The notes beneath the pieces were generated by a model. That model was not told the DNA's origin. It did no database searches and saw only the letters and a program-made list of their open reading frames with translations. A stretch of DNA of 64,000 nt from Desulfobulbaceae bacterium (lineage in GTDB: Bacteria > Desulfobacterota > Desulfobulbia > Desulfobulbales > Desulfobulbaceae), in NCBI GenBank assembly GCA_015489765.1, contig WFZC01000198.1:1-64000 (forward strand). The letters are read 5' to 3'. Positions 46,239 to 55,126 of the stretch are shown piece after piece; the first letter of the stretch is position 1; every line of letters begins with the position of its first letter. Position numbers and translations under genes: made by a program.

Positions 46239-47275
46239 TGTCTTCGGTTCAGGTCGATATTGTTATTCCCCATTTTAACGGTCTGACCCTGCTTCAGGCA
46301 TGTCTGTCGTCTTTGGCCCGTCAACAGCACGTGTCCTGCCGGATAGTGGTTGTTGATAACGGCTCAACCGATGGCTCGGTGGACTGGCTTGAAGAGAATG
46401 GTGATGTGGATGCGGTTTTTCTGGAGGAAAATACCGGCTTTGCCGCAGCCGTCAATGCGGGCATCAGACATTGCTCCGCCCCCCTTGTCCTTTTGCTCAA
46501 TAATGATACAGAACTTGCCCCGGATACACTGTTCCTGCTTATCCAGGCGGCCGGTTCCAGGCCCGGGTATGGCTTTTATGTGCCAAAGATGCTCAATCTG
46601 CAGAGGCCCCAGATTCTTGATGGCGCCGGAGATGCCTATCTGCGGGGTGGGGCGGGCTACCGGCTTGGCACCATGGAGCCGGACTGTGATTTTTACAATA
46701 GACCGGGCCCGGTGTTCGGCGGTTGTGGCGGAGCCACCCTGTTTCGGCGGGAAATCTTTGCCCGCACGGGACTCTTTGACGAGGATTTTTTTGCCTATCT
46801 CGAGGATGTGGATTTAAATCTGCGCATGAACAGGATGGGGATAGGCGGCTATTACGTGCCCGCGGCCCGGGTTTATCATGTGGGCAGCGCCACCAGTGGT
46901 TCAAGGATCAACAGCTTTACAGTACGTTTGTCGACCAGGAATTCCCTGTATATTTTAGCCAAGCACTATTGTGTATCCCTTTTGATCAGGTTGTTGCCGG
47001 TTATTTGTATCTATCAGTTATGCTGGCTGTTTTTTTGTATCAAGAGAGGCCAGGGCCGGGCATGGCTGCAGGGCGTGGTCCAGGCCCTGGTTCATCTGCC
47101 TGCCCAGCGTCGAAAGCATCGCCTGCTTAGCAAGCACGATACCCTGGCCGGGTCTGAATTTGCCGACCTGATCAAAAAGGCGGAAGGGGAGGTCGTGACC
47201 TCAATTATGCACCGGAGAGAGGGGCAGGGAAAGGGAGTGTCCCTGCTGCGTCTGTACAGGTTTTTGTTTCTGTAA
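46238..47275 (+). CDS. Glycosyltransferase family 2 (rhamnosyltransferase-like)
   Basis: VDIVIPHFNGLTLLQACLSSL, VDNGSTDGSVDWL and LLNNDTELAPD are GT2 landmarks, and GGCGGATLFRREIFARTGLFDEDFFAYLEDVDL is the acceptor-site block of the WcaA/rhamnosyl branch. The C-terminal 90 residues contain a hydrophobic stretch (LLIRLLPVICIYQLCWLFF) and a basic tail. TGATG links it to the preceding gene. Confidence 0.88.
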   Translation: MSSVQVDIVIPHFNGLTLLQACLSSLARQQHVSCRIVVVDNGSTDGSVDWLEENGDVDAVFLEENTGFAAAVNAGIRHCSAPLVLLLNNDTELAPDTLFLLIQAAGSRPGYGFYVPKMLNLQRPQILDGAGDAYLRGGAGYRLGTMEPDCDFYNRPGPVFGGCGGATLFRREIFARTGLFDEDFFAYLEDVDLNLRMNRMGIGGYYVPAARVYHVGSATSGSRINSFTVRLSTRNSLYILAKHYCVSLLIRLLPVICIYQLCWLFFCIKRGQGRAWLQGVVQALVHLPAQRRKHRLLSKHDTLAGSEFADLIKKAEGEVVTSIMHRREGQGKGVSLLRLYRFLFL

Positions 47276-47287
47276 ATTTTCCCGGTT

Positions 47288-48112
47288 ATGAGTGGAATAT
47301 CGGTTATAATCGTCACCCATAATTCAGCGAAAGTTATTGGACGTTGCATGGATGCGCTGGCCCGGCAGCAGCACCCGCCGGACGAGATTGTTCTGGTCGA
47401 TTCCGGCTCGGACGATCCCTCCTACCTGGAGCAATATTTAGGTCATAAAGGTGTCCGTCTCCTGCTTCTTCAAGAGAATGTGGGTTTTGCCAGGGCCAAC
47501 AATATCGGCTACAGACAGTGCGCCAGAGACAGTGAATATATCCTGTATCTCAATCCGGATGCCTTTCCCCAGGAAACGACACTTAAGTTGTCCCGCCAAT
47601 GTTTGATTGAAAATCAGGACTGTGGTGTTGTCGGCGGGCGTTTGCTTGGCTGGGATCTGAAGGCAGGCAAGGCAAGTGGCCTGCTTGATTCCACGGGTAT
47701 CTTCAGAAAGTGGTATGGCCGCTGGGTTGATCGGGGCCAGGGCGAGAGGGATCATGGACAATTTTTCAGGAAGGAGAGCGTACCGGCCCTGTGCGGCGCT
47801 TTTCTTTTTTGTCGCAGGTTGGCCCTGGAAAGGATGCGTCTGGCCGAGGGTGTGATTTTTGATCCGGATTTTTTTTTGTACAAGGAAGACATTGAACTCA
47901 GTATTCGTATGCGCAAATACGGGTATGGGTTACTTTATAATCCGGACATACGGGTGTTTCATTGCCGGGGCTGGCGGGCAAGGAAGGAGATGGAGTTTAG
48001 GCAACGTATTTTGGCGGCAAAAAGTGAACTGCTTTTGTACCGTAAACATCCCTCACCCTATATCTGCTGGGCTTTGTTCAAATACTTGCTGGTGAGATGC
48101 CTGCGTCTATGA
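47288..48112 (+). CDS. Glycosyltransferase family 2
   Basis: The N-terminus ISVIIVTHNSAKVIGRCMDAL and VDSGSDDPSYLEQY show the donor fold. LNPDAFPQ replaces the usual DxD-containing loop, and LCGAFLFCRRLALERM with FDPDFFLYKEDIEL is the acceptor block with catalytic acid. At 274 residues it is compact. It lies 12 bases after the previous GT2 gene and overlaps the next, so the three form a coupled series. Confidence 0.87.
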   Translation: MSGISVIIVTHNSAKVIGRCMDALARQQHPPDEIVLVDSGSDDPSYLEQYLGHKGVRLLLLQENVGFARANNIGYRQCARDSEYILYLNPDAFPQETTLKLSRQCLIENQDCGVVGGRLLGWDLKAGKASGLLDSTGIFRKWYGRWVDRGQGERDHGQFFRKESVPALCGAFLFCRRLALERMRLAEGVIFDPDFFLYKEDIELSIRMRKYGYGLLYNPDIRVFHCRGWRARKEMEFRQRILAAKSELLLYRKHPSPYICWALFKYLLVRCLRL

Positions 48113-49050
48113 GTGGAAACGATTCCAGTAGAGGTAGCGTCACAGTTATTATACCTACTCTGAACGGAGCTTTCTGGTTAGAAGATGTTTTTACCATGCT
48201 TGCCGCCCAGACCCTCTGTCCTGCGGAAGTCCTTGTGGTTGATTCAGGCTCCACGGACGGCACCATTGCCATTGCCCGCAGGTATGGCGCCCGGATAGTT
48301 GAAATTCCGAGGGAAGATTTTGATCATGGCGCCACGAGAAGCATGGCCGCCAGGATGGCAACAACGGAGATCCTTGTCTTCATGACCCAGGATGCCGTCC
48401 CCGCCGATGAGAATGCGCTTGCCCGTCTTGTGGCCCCCCTTGGGAAAAACCGGGTGGCGGCATCCTATGGAAGACAGCTTCCCCGCCGCGATGCAACGGT
48501 GTTTGGCAGGCATCTCCGCTTGTTTAATTACCCGGCAGAGTCCCATGTCTTTTGTTTTGAATCCCGGCAAAGGCATGGGTTTAAAACCATTTTTATCTCC
48601 AACTCCTTTGCCGCCTATCAGCGGGATGTCCTGCTGGCCCAAGGGTGTTTTGACGAACATTTGCTTTTTGGCGAGGACACGCTTGCGGTGGCAAAAATGC
48701 TTGGAAACGGGTATTGTGTAGCCTATGTCAGTGAGGCAATGGTCTATCATTCCCATGACTATTCCATTGTACAGGATTGTAAGAGATACTTTGATATCGG
48801 AGCATTTCATGCCTGCCAGCAGGAGCATCTTGCCGCCTATGGTGGTCCCGGCGGTACGGGCAGGGCATATGTTCTTTCTCTGTTAACGATGTTGATTCAG
48901 GACAGAAAACTACATCTGCTGTTTGAGGCCATTCTCCGGGTAGCTGGAAAGTTCATCAGCTACCAGTTGGGAAAAAGGTATGCATGGCTGCCAACATCCC
49001 TTGCCCGGAGGCTGAGCATGAATTCCGATTGGTGGACACGGGAGGCCTGA
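48109..49050 (+). CDS. Glycosyltransferase family 2
   Basis: ATG 48109 (MSGNDSSRGS) makes an ATGA overlap with the previous stop and has GGTGAG upstream; the track begins four codons earlier. VTVIIPTLNGAFWLEDVFTML, VVDSGSTDGTIAIA and FMTQDAVPADE are the donor and metal motifs, typical of the rhamnosyltransferase-like RfbN branch. SNSFAAYQRDVLL and FGEDTLAVAKML are acceptor-side blocks. Confidence 0.87.
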   Translation: MSGNDSSRGSVTVIIPTLNGAFWLEDVFTMLAAQTLCPAEVLVVDSGSTDGTIAIARRYGARIVEIPREDFDHGATRSMAARMATTEILVFMTQDAVPADENALARLVAPLGKNRVAASYGRQLPRRDATVFGRHLRLFNYPAESHVFCFESRQRHGFKTIFISNSFAAYQRDVLLAQGCFDEHLLFGEDTLAVAKMLGNGYCVAYVSEAMVYHSHDYSIVQDCKRYFDIGAFHACQQEHLAAYGGPGGTGRAYVLSLLTMLIQDRKLHLLFEAILRVAGKFISYQLGKRYAWLPTSLARRLSMNSDWWTREA

Positions 49051-49052
49051 CG

Positions 49053-49154
49053 ATGACAAGATTGTCTATCGCGTCTTTAGACCCGGTGTTTCTCCTGTGT
49101 GTTTTCTCATTTTCCGCCTGTTGTTTTTCCGGTTCCCTTGAACCGTTTAAATAA
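49053..49154 (+). CDS. Possible very short hydrophobic peptide
   Basis: A 33-codon ORF starts two bases after the GT2 stop and ends just before the WbaP gene. The product is hydrophobic and cysteine-rich (VFLLCVFSFSACCFSGS), like a lipoprotein leader or a membrane micropeptide. It is too short for the ORF track. No ribosome binding site is clear, so chance is likely. Confidence 0.2.
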   Translation: MTRLSIASLDPVFLLCVFSFSACCFSGSLEPFK

Positions 49155-49162
49155 GAACCCTT

Positions 49163-50593
49163 ATGTCACCTGTTTTATCCTGGAACCTGCGTGAGCGCAG
49201 TTCGCTAATTTACCGGATTCTCCACATACTGGACTGTTCCCTTGTCTGTGCTTTTCTCTGGCTCCTTGTCCATTTGTATAGGGTGCCATGGAATCCGTAT
49301 TACAACTGGCTTGAGCTGGTTGTGTTTATCGTTTCTTTTATCAGCTTCCAGTATTTCCAGCTCTATCGCTCCTGGCGCGGCTGGAAATTCTACCGGGAGT
49401 TTTTCGTTATTGTCCGGGCCTGGGCCGTTGTTATCGGATGTGTTTTGTTTTATTTTTTCATCTTTAAAATATCCGAGGCCTATTCCCGGGTGGTCTTTAT
49501 AATCTGGTCGTTTTCAACGCCTTTTCTTATCTTTTCAGCCCATCTTGTTGTCCGTAAACTGTTGCGCCATTACAGAGCTCAGGGCAAGAATATCCGGCAT
49601 GCGGTCATTGTCGGGGCCGGAGACCTTGGAACCCGTATGGCGGCCTATCTGGAACAGATTCCCTGGGCCGGGATTGAAGTTGTGGGATTTTTTGATGATA
49701 AGGTAGAACTACGGCAGGAGTTGGATAGAATTGACAAGCCTCTTCTCGGCAAAATAGCGGACGTGCGCGGATACCTGGAAAACAACGATATCGATTATGT
49801 CTATATCGCCCTGCCCATGCGGGCGGAGAGGAAAATTTTCCAGATATTACGGGAATGCCGGGACCTGGGCGCCCAGATATTTCTGGTGCCGGACCTCTAC
49901 ATATTCGGCCTGCATCATGCGGAAATTCAATCCCTGGGCGATATGCTGGTGTTGAGTTTTAATCCTACCTCGGACTGGAAACGGACCTTTGATGTCATCT
50001 TTTCCTCTCTTGTCCTCATCTTTGGTAGCCCTCTTCTGTTGCTGATCGCCCTGGCCATCAAGCTCGACAGTCGGGGACCGGTTCTCTATCGGCACAAAAG
50101 AATCATGGCCACCGGTCGTGAGTTTGACTGCCTGAAGTTTAGAACCATGGTTGTGGATGCCGACAAACAACTGGAAAAATTGTTGCAAGAAGATTCGAAG
50201 CTGGCAGCGGAATGGAAGAAAAATTACAAATTAAAGCATGACCCCCGTATAACCCGGGTGGGGCGTTTTTTACGCAAAACCAGCCTGGATGAGTTGCCCC
50301 AGTTCATCAACGTCCTGAAAGGAGAAATGAGCGTGGTCGGGGCCCGTCCCATTGTCGGCCGTGAGCTGGAAAAATATTACAAGGGAAACGGCGACAAGAG
50401 CGCCGGTCGTTATGTGTCCATGAAGCCGGGCATCACCGGTCCCTGGCAGGTGATGAAGCGCAATGACATGAACGATTATCAGGAGCGGGTGGATCTGGAC
50501 GACTGGTATGTTCTTAATTACTCCCTGCGAACCGACCTGAAAATCATATTTAAGACCATTGTCTGTATGTTTAGCGGCAAGGGCGCGTATTGA
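49163..50593 (+). CDS. Polyprenyl glycosylphosphotransferase (WbaP/WcaJ-type priming enzyme)
   Basis: Four or five N-terminal helices and a central Rossmann-like domain ([18 protein letters not shown]) precede the catalytic half. That half starts near residue 272 with [18 protein letters not shown] and contains [23 protein letters not shown] and the [21 protein letters not shown] signature. It transfers a sugar-1-phosphate to undecaprenyl phosphate and so starts repeat-unit synthesis. It is the last gene of the polysaccharide block and converges with the CooC-like gene. Confidence 0.93.
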   Translation: MSPVLSWNLRERSSLIYRILHILDCSLVCAFLWLLVHLYRVPWNPYYNWLELVVFIVSFISFQYFQLYRSWRGWKFYREFFVIVRAWAVVIGCVLFYFFIFKISEAYSRVVFIIWSFSTPFLIFSAHLVVRKLLRHYRAQGKNIRHAVIVGAGDLGTRMAAYLEQIPWAGIEVVGFFDDKVELRQELDRIDKPLLGKIADVRGYLENNDIDYVYIALPMRAERKIFQILRECRDLGAQIFLVPDLYIFGLHHAEIQSLGDMLVLSFNPTSDWKRTFDVIFSSLVLIFGSPLLLLIALAIKLDSRGPVLYRHKRIMATGREFDCLKFRTMVVDADKQLEKLLQEDSKLAAEWKKNYKLKHDPRITRVGRFLRKTSLDELPQFINVLKGEMSVVGARPIVGRELEKYYKGNGDKSAGRYVSMKPGITGPWQVMKRNDMNDYQERVDLDDWYVLNYSLRTDLKIIFKTIVCMFSGKGAY

Positions 50594-50629
50594 ATACAGG
50601 AATCCGGGAGCGAAACAGGCGGTCTTTTG

Positions 50630-51391
50630 TTACTTTTTGTCCTGGAATATTTTGAGCAATATTTGTTGCGGCGCTCCTTCCAGCTCACTCTCTATTTCAG
50701 TAATGGCCGTTTCTTTGCGCTCAGCATTCCGTATTTCACGAGAATCAGGAAAAAAGGCGATTGGTGCCTCTGGCAGGGCCGTCATGAGAAACTCTCTGTC
50801 GTCTTCATCCCGGACCAGGTTGGCGATGAATGAAATATTGGGAATGCGGACATCATCGGCCATTTTTTTGATTTTCAGGGCCGTGCGGATGGATGAGCGT
50901 GAGGGAATAACCACAATGAGCAGGTGGTCCACACCTGCCACTGTGCCCCGGCCGAGGTGTTCAACTCCGGCTTCCATATCGAGAAGCACGACCTCATTGG
51001 GGGCAAGGAGCATTTTTTTCAACATTTTTTTCAAGACATGGTTTTCCGGGCAGGCGCAGCCCCCCTCGGCCACCTGAACAGCGCCCAGCACCATGAGCCG
51101 CAGTCCGTCATGCTCAATCATGAAGTCCCTGAGCAGATCATTGACCTCGGGATTGAGGTTGTAGAACGGCGATCCCTCCGTTTTACCAGCCCGCTCGGCG
51201 AGCAGTCTGGTCATGTCGGCAATGGGCCGGGCCTTTTCCGCGTCTTTAAACCCCAGAGTCTCGGCCATGTGTGGGCTTGGATCGGCATCGATCACCAGCA
51301 CTTCCCGCCCCTGTTTCCTGAGTTCCCCGGCCAGCAGGGCCATAATGGTAGTCTTGCCGACTCCGCCTTTACCGCTTATTGCAATTTTCAT
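50630..51391 (-). CDS. cooC: CooC-type nickel-insertion P-loop ATPase
   Basis: KIAISGKGGVGKTTIMALLA is the deviant Walker A of the SIMIBI/MinD class, and VLVIDADPSPHMAETLGF follows. EGGCACPENHVLKK near residue 110 holds the CxC pair that in CooC binds metal at the dimer interface. CooC proteins help insert nickel into carbon monoxide dehydrogenase. No CODH gene is present in the window, so this is an orphan copy here; its client may lie elsewhere. It is transcribed away from the polysaccharide locus. Confidence 0.85.
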   Translation of the reverse strand: MKIAISGKGGVGKTTIMALLAGELRKQGREVLVIDADPSPHMAETLGFKDAEKARPIADMTRLLAERAGKTEGSPFYNLNPEVNDLLRDFMIEHDGLRLMVLGAVQVAEGGCACPENHVLKKMLKKMLLAPNEVVLLDMEAGVEHLGRGTVAGVDHLLIVVIPSRSSIRTALKIKKMADDVRIPNISFIANLVRDEDDREFLMTALPEAPIAFFPDSREIRNAERKETAITEIESELEGAPQQILLKIFQDKK

Positions 51392-51509
51392 TTTTTCATT
51401 TTTTTTTAGTTTTTTATCCTGTTTTGCTGCCTGGTCAGTATGTCGAGAGATTATCCGGGCAGGGAGATCATGGTTCGCAATTTTACCATGCCATGTGATT
51501 ATGTTTGGG

Positions 51510-51537
51510 TTGCCTTCCGGAATAGATTGATTACAAT
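51510..51537 (+). promoter_or_regulatory. Sigma-70-like promoter candidate for the Bax-inhibitor-1 gene
   Basis: TTGCCT and TACAAT are separated by 16 bases, about 115 bases upstream of ATG 51653 in the 260-base divergent gap. Confidence 0.38.
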
Positions 51538-51652
51538 ATAAGACAATCGGCCCCTGTTTGCCACTGGAGAAGACAGCAGGGGGAAGTTCAATTTCCGGTC
51601 AGGAGTGGAATATGCCGGGCCGGTGACGTTTTTTTCTTTGAGGAGAGTTTTT

Positions 51653-52366
51653 ATGGAAGCACAATATGAGAGCACGCCGGTAACCATTACCCGGGCCCGC
51701 CAGGAGGCATCCACCATTTTTCTGGCTAAGGTGTTTAACTGGATGGCCATAGGTCTTGGCCTGACCGGAATCATAGCCTTTTTTACCGCCAGTACCGGTC
51801 TGGCCCTGACCATTGCCGCCAGCCCCCTGTTCATGGTTCTGATGCTGGTCGAACTTGGCCTGGTTTTTTACCTTTCCGCCCGCATCGAAAAAATCCAGGC
51901 CGGTACCGCGACCGGTCTGTTTCTTGGGTACTCCATCTTAAACGGCCTGACCCTGTCGACTGTTTTTCTTGCCTATACCCGGGCCTCCATCGGCGGCACC
52001 TTTCTTATCACCGCCGGCATGTTCGGGGCAATGGCCGTGTACGGCATGGTAACCAGACGTGACCTGTCCGGAATGGGCTCATTTATGTTCATGGGCCTGA
52101 TCGGTATACTCATTGCCTCGGTGGTGAATTTTTTCCTGAAGAGTTCCAGCCTCTACTGGGCAATTTCCGTGATCGGGGTTTTGGTCTTCGTCGGATTGAC
52201 CGCCTGGGATGTCCAGAAAATCAAACAGATGGGCGAGCAGGGAATTATGCAGCAGGGCGAGGGAGCCATCAGGAAAGGGGCGATTATCGGCGCCCTGGCC
52301 CTTTATCTGGATTTTATCAATCTCTTCCTTATGCTGCTGCGCTTCTTTGGCGGTAATCGGGATTAA
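51653..52366 (+). CDS. Bax-inhibitor-1/YccA family membrane protein
   Basis: ATG 51653 follows GAGGAGAG and is preferred to the track start 51605. About seven helices run from NWMAIGLGLTGIIAFF to the end. SILNGLTLSTVFLAYT and the late DVQKIKQM and ALYLDFINLFLMLLRFFG blocks are hallmarks of the family, the last with the conserved acidic residue. Bacterial members may act as pH-sensitive calcium leak channels or modulators of FtsH. It stands as a single gene with its own promoter candidate. Confidence 0.88.
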   Translation: MEAQYESTPVTITRARQEASTIFLAKVFNWMAIGLGLTGIIAFFTASTGLALTIAASPLFMVLMLVELGLVFYLSARIEKIQAGTATGLFLGYSILNGLTLSTVFLAYTRASIGGTFLITAGMFGAMAVYGMVTRRDLSGMGSFMFMGLIGILIASVVNFFLKSSSLYWAISVIGVLVFVGLTAWDVQKIKQMGEQGIMQQGEGAIRKGAIIGALALYLDFINLFLMLLRFFGGNRD

Positions 52367-52458
52367 CAGACAACAAACAGAGATTTTTTCAATTCCAAGG
52401 GAAGCATGGATTTTCTCGGGGACAGGAATGGCAGGGGAGCCCATCGGGCCTTGCTTGC

Positions 52459-53529
52459 CTATCCCTGATGCAGAGAGCCGACTCCGACCACGGGAGTGTC
52501 GGCTCTCTTCCATTTCATCCCTGGTTCCTTTGCCAGGTCGCTTCCGCTTATCTTTGTTTTGGCCGGGTACTTCTCGAGTAACCCGTAAAGGGTGTCGAGA
52601 TATCGTTCTTTATAAATCAGCTGGTCCGAATGTTCGATTTCATCGATGGTACGTGGGATCAGCGGACGCAGATCAATACCGTATCGGTTGTTTCCCTCTT
52701 TGTTGGCATCATCGACCAACAGAATGGAGTAGTAGTTGACCAGCAGACGTGAACGTGAGTCCCGACGAAAGAGGTAGGAGCGGCCGCTTATGGAGTTGAG
52801 GAAAAAACCGGCATACTGGTAAAGCTGATCAATGGATACGCGCAGGGAAAATTCGGGTTCGTCACATTCCGGCCCTGTCGTCCACTGGTACAGATCGGCG
52901 GCAATATCTTCCACAGTGGCCCTCTCTCGATCAAGAATGGTCTTGATAATGGTGATGTTCCTGCCGCCGATCACCCTGAAAAAATGGGCCATGTTTTTCA
53001 GCATGGTGTAGAGATCGTCTGTTTCCCGGGAAACAACAGGTGGATTGTTGAGCAGTTTTTTTGCCAGTTCGAGAAAATATTGCTGCGCGGGTAGTCCCAC
53101 ATGGAATTGCTGAAAATATTCTTTCCTGTCCAGGAGACTGAAGAAGCCGTGCAGTCTCGCTGCCAGTGCCTTGCATCCCTGGTCTTTGTCTTTGGCTGCC
53201 TCCATTGCTGATCCTGTCTTGCCGGTTGGTAATTTTTGGTTGTTGATTGTTGGGGATGAGGCAAGGTTGCCGGTTGCCTGCTCCTTGTCTGGAGAATTTG
53301 CCTGTTGGGCAGGCAGGGAGGAGGCGGTTGTTTCGCCCGTGGTCTGGACCGTCTGTTGCCGTTGTTTGTGCCTGGTAGCCCGATTTTTTAAAGGGCTGGA
53401 TGGCGCCAGGAAGAGCCACAGACAGGCAAGAGCGGTGCAGAGGATAAGGCTGATCAGGGTAATCGGGACCAGAGAGCTTTTTTGGGCGCGATTGGCAGGT
53501 TCCGGCTCGGGCCGTTCCAGGTCGATCAT
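52459..53529 (-). CDS. Membrane-anchored protein of unknown function
   Basis: One N-terminal helix (LVPITLISLILCTALACLWLFL) is followed by about 60 low-complexity residues rich in Q, T, S and P. A predicted alpha-helical domain of about 240 residues starts near GCKALAARLHGFFSLLD. Conserved-looking phrases include FFRVIGGRNITIIKTIL and SFLFRRD-like FRRDSRSRLLVNYYSILLVDD. I do not recognise the family. It probably lies in the periplasm, tethered to the inner membrane. Its 3' end carries a hairpin that could stop transcription from both sides. Confidence 0.7.
   Translation of the reverse strand: MIDLERPEPEPANRAQKSSLVPITLISLILCTALACLWLFLAPSSPLKNRATRHKQRQQTVQTTGETTASSLPAQQANSPDKEQATGNLASSPTINNQKLPTGKTGSAMEAAKDKDQGCKALAARLHGFFSLLDRKEYFQQFHVGLPAQQYFLELAKKLLNNPPVVSRETDDLYTMLKNMAHFFRVIGGRNITIIKTILDRERATVEDIAADLYQWTTGPECDEPEFSLRVSIDQLYQYAGFFLNSISGRSYLFRRDSRSRLLVNYYSILLVDDANKEGNNRYGIDLRPLIPRTIDEIEHSDQLIYKERYLDTLYGLLEKYPAKTKISGSDLAKEPGMKWKRADTPVVGVGSLHQG
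52473..52507. terminator. Hairpin inside the 3' end of the 52459 gene, possible shared terminator
   Basis: GAGAGCCGAC and GTCGGCTCTC form a perfect ten-pair stem with a 15-base loop, 107 bases after the stop of the Bax-inhibitor-1 gene. It is coding for the last residues of the convergent gene. A T-tract is weak (TTCC), so function is uncertain. Confidence 0.35.
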
Positions 53530-53673
53530 AAACTGTGTACAGAAATCAGTATGGGGTGGACAGGTACTAAAACGGCAATGAAAGAGACAAAATCACCGAG
53601 TTCCATGTATATCATGGTATTCTAATGTACCAGAAAGCGGTGGTAATGAAAAAAGAAAAATGAATATTTGCAG

Positions 53674-53745
53674 AAAAATCAGCATGGCTGGACCATAATT
53701 TACCGTCCCAGCCACAACTAATGATGAAAATATCCTGAAAGGACA
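53674..53745 (+). repeat. REP-like repeat copy
   Basis: AAATCAGCATGGCTGGACCA followed by CCCAGCCACAACTAATGATGAAAATAT aligns block by block with the next copy 90 bases downstream and with 30027. Confidence 0.6.
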
Positions 53746-53760
53746 CAGCTACGCTGGCTA

Positions 53761-53840
53761 TTTTCGGATAAACCAGCATGGCTGGACCAGATTGGCCGGC
53801 CACAACAAACAATGAAAATCTCCGACTTCGGCATGGGCAA
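53761..53840 (+). repeat. REP-like repeat copy, best-preserved
   Basis: GGATAAACCAGCATGGCTGG, then ACCAGATTGGCCGGCCACAA and CAAACAATGAAAATC form the longest unit seen. CCAGC-ATG-GCTGG can make a small hairpin and GGCCGGCC is a second palindrome. The start (ATTTTCGGATAAAC) recurs once more at 53862, truncated. Confidence 0.65.
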
Positions 53841-53949
53841 CCATGTCTTCCGGGGGTGATTTTCGGATAAACAGATGGGCAGGTAATCATTGTTCTTTAA
53901 TATCTTGTTAAGATTAACTTATCCTAATGATCTTCTCATCGTTTTCTCC

Positions 53950-53978
53950 TTGACGCTCCGTGAGGAACGAGCTAAAGT
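53950..53978 (+). promoter_or_regulatory. Sigma-70-like promoter of the pyrophosphatase gene
   Basis: TTGACG and TAAAGT are separated by 17 bases, about 100 bases upstream of the start codon. Confidence 0.42.
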
Positions 53979-54078
53979 TTTGACGTTTTACTCAATATCG
54001 GGCTTCCCGAGTTACTATTGTAAGGATGACCGCACCCCCACTGCAGTCTATAACAACCGATTTAAGGAGGAGTAACCA

Positions 54079-55002
54079 ATGTCTGTTTATGTAACTGGCC
54101 ACAAAAATCCGGATACTGATTCTGTAACCGCTGCCATCGCCTATGCCGCCCTGCTGAAGGCCCAGGGAGAAGACGCGATTCCTGCCATGCAGGGTGAGAT
54201 GAATCCCGAGACCGTTACGGTCCTGGAGCGTTTTGGCGTCAGCGCCCCTGAAATTATGACCGATGCAACCGGCAAGACAATCGCCTTGGTTGATCACAGT
54301 GATCTGAACCAGGCCCCGGATAACCTTGATGCCAATAATGTGGTTGCTATTATCGACCATCATAAAATTGGTGATGTAACGACCAACAATCCGATTTTCT
54401 GCTGTGTCAAACCGGTTGGCTGTACGGGAACAGTCCTCAAGCAGTTGTATGATATTTCCGGTGTAAGCATAGACGGCAAAGTCGCCGGCCTGATGCTGTC
54501 CGCTATCTTGAGCGATACGGTTAACTTCAAGTCGCCCACCTGTACCGATGAAGACAAGAAAGCCGTGGCCGAACTCAAGGAGATCGCCGGGGTCAGCGAT
54601 ACCGACGAGCTGTTTATGGATATGCTGAAGGCAAAAAGCTCTGTTGATGGTGTACCTGCCAAGGACCTGCTCAATCGTGATTATAAGGATTTCGATATGA
54701 ACGGCAACAAGGTTGGTTGCGGGCAGCTGGAGCTGGCAACTCTGGAGCAGGTTGCCGATATTCGTGATGATCTGCTGAATGCCATGAAAGAGCAGAAAGC
54801 AGCCGGTGGCCATCACACCATTTTGTTAATGCTGACAGATGTCGTCAAAGAGGGTACCGACCTGCTGGTTCTTTCCGATGATCCGTCCATCATCGAAGGT
54901 GCATTTGGTGCAAAAATGGACGGTGATTCCATGTGGGTTCCCGGCATGATGAGCCGGAAAAAACAGGTTGTACCGAATCTGCAAAAGGCTTTTGGCTGCT
55001 GA
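54079..55002 (+). CDS. ppaC: Manganese-dependent inorganic pyrophosphatase (family II)
   Basis: The protein begins with VTGHKNPDTDSVTAAIAYA, which supplies the metal ligands His and two Asp. LVDHSD and IIDHHKIGD give the DHH signature, and the C-terminal half has the substrate loop AAGGHHTILLMLTD and the basic SRKKQV. At 307 residues it is the short form without CBS domains. It hydrolyses pyrophosphate from biosynthesis and drives reactions such as nucleotide-sugar synthesis. A strong ribosome binding site and its own terminator make it a single-gene unit. Confidence 0.93.
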   Translation: MSVYVTGHKNPDTDSVTAAIAYAALLKAQGEDAIPAMQGEMNPETVTVLERFGVSAPEIMTDATGKTIALVDHSDLNQAPDNLDANNVVAIIDHHKIGDVTTNNPIFCCVKPVGCTGTVLKQLYDISGVSIDGKVAGLMLSAILSDTVNFKSPTCTDEDKKAVAELKEIAGVSDTDELFMDMLKAKSSVDGVPAKDLLNRDYKDFDMNGNKVGCGQLELATLEQVADIRDDLLNAMKEQKAAGGHHTILLMLTDVVKEGTDLLVLSDDPSIIEGAFGAKMDGDSMWVPGMMSRKKQVVPNLQKAFGC

Positions 55003-55026
55003 TAGTCGTAGCAGTTATTTATTTGC

Positions 55027-55065
55027 AAAAAAGGATGGCCTGCAAGTGGGTCATCCTTTTTTTTG
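55027..55065 (+). terminator. Rho-independent terminator of ppaC
   Basis: AAAAAAGGATG and CATCCTTTTTT form an 11-pair stem followed by more T residues, 25 bases after the ppaC stop. The A-tract on the other side could serve the minus-strand cytochrome gene as well. Confidence 0.75.
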
Positions 55066-55126
55066 TTTGCCCGGCATGGCGAGTTAACCGGCTGGACATC
55101 TGATTTTATCAGTTTTTCTTGTGAAG

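Larger units (their letters stand above)
53530..54078. other. Long intergenic region with REP-like repeats and a promoter
   Basis: The 549 bases between the 52459 gene and the pyrophosphatase gene contain no convincing gene. Two REP-like copies lie near 53674-53745 and 53761-53840, and a promoter-like pair lies at 53950-53978. TAAGGAGGAG at 54063-54072 is a strong ribosome binding site for the next gene. Confidence 0.6.

Noticed and set aside
53530-54078. Short repeats as a possible CRISPR array
   Set aside because: Only two or three diverged units with unequal spacing, no constant repeat length, no cas genes; better explained as REP-like repeats.
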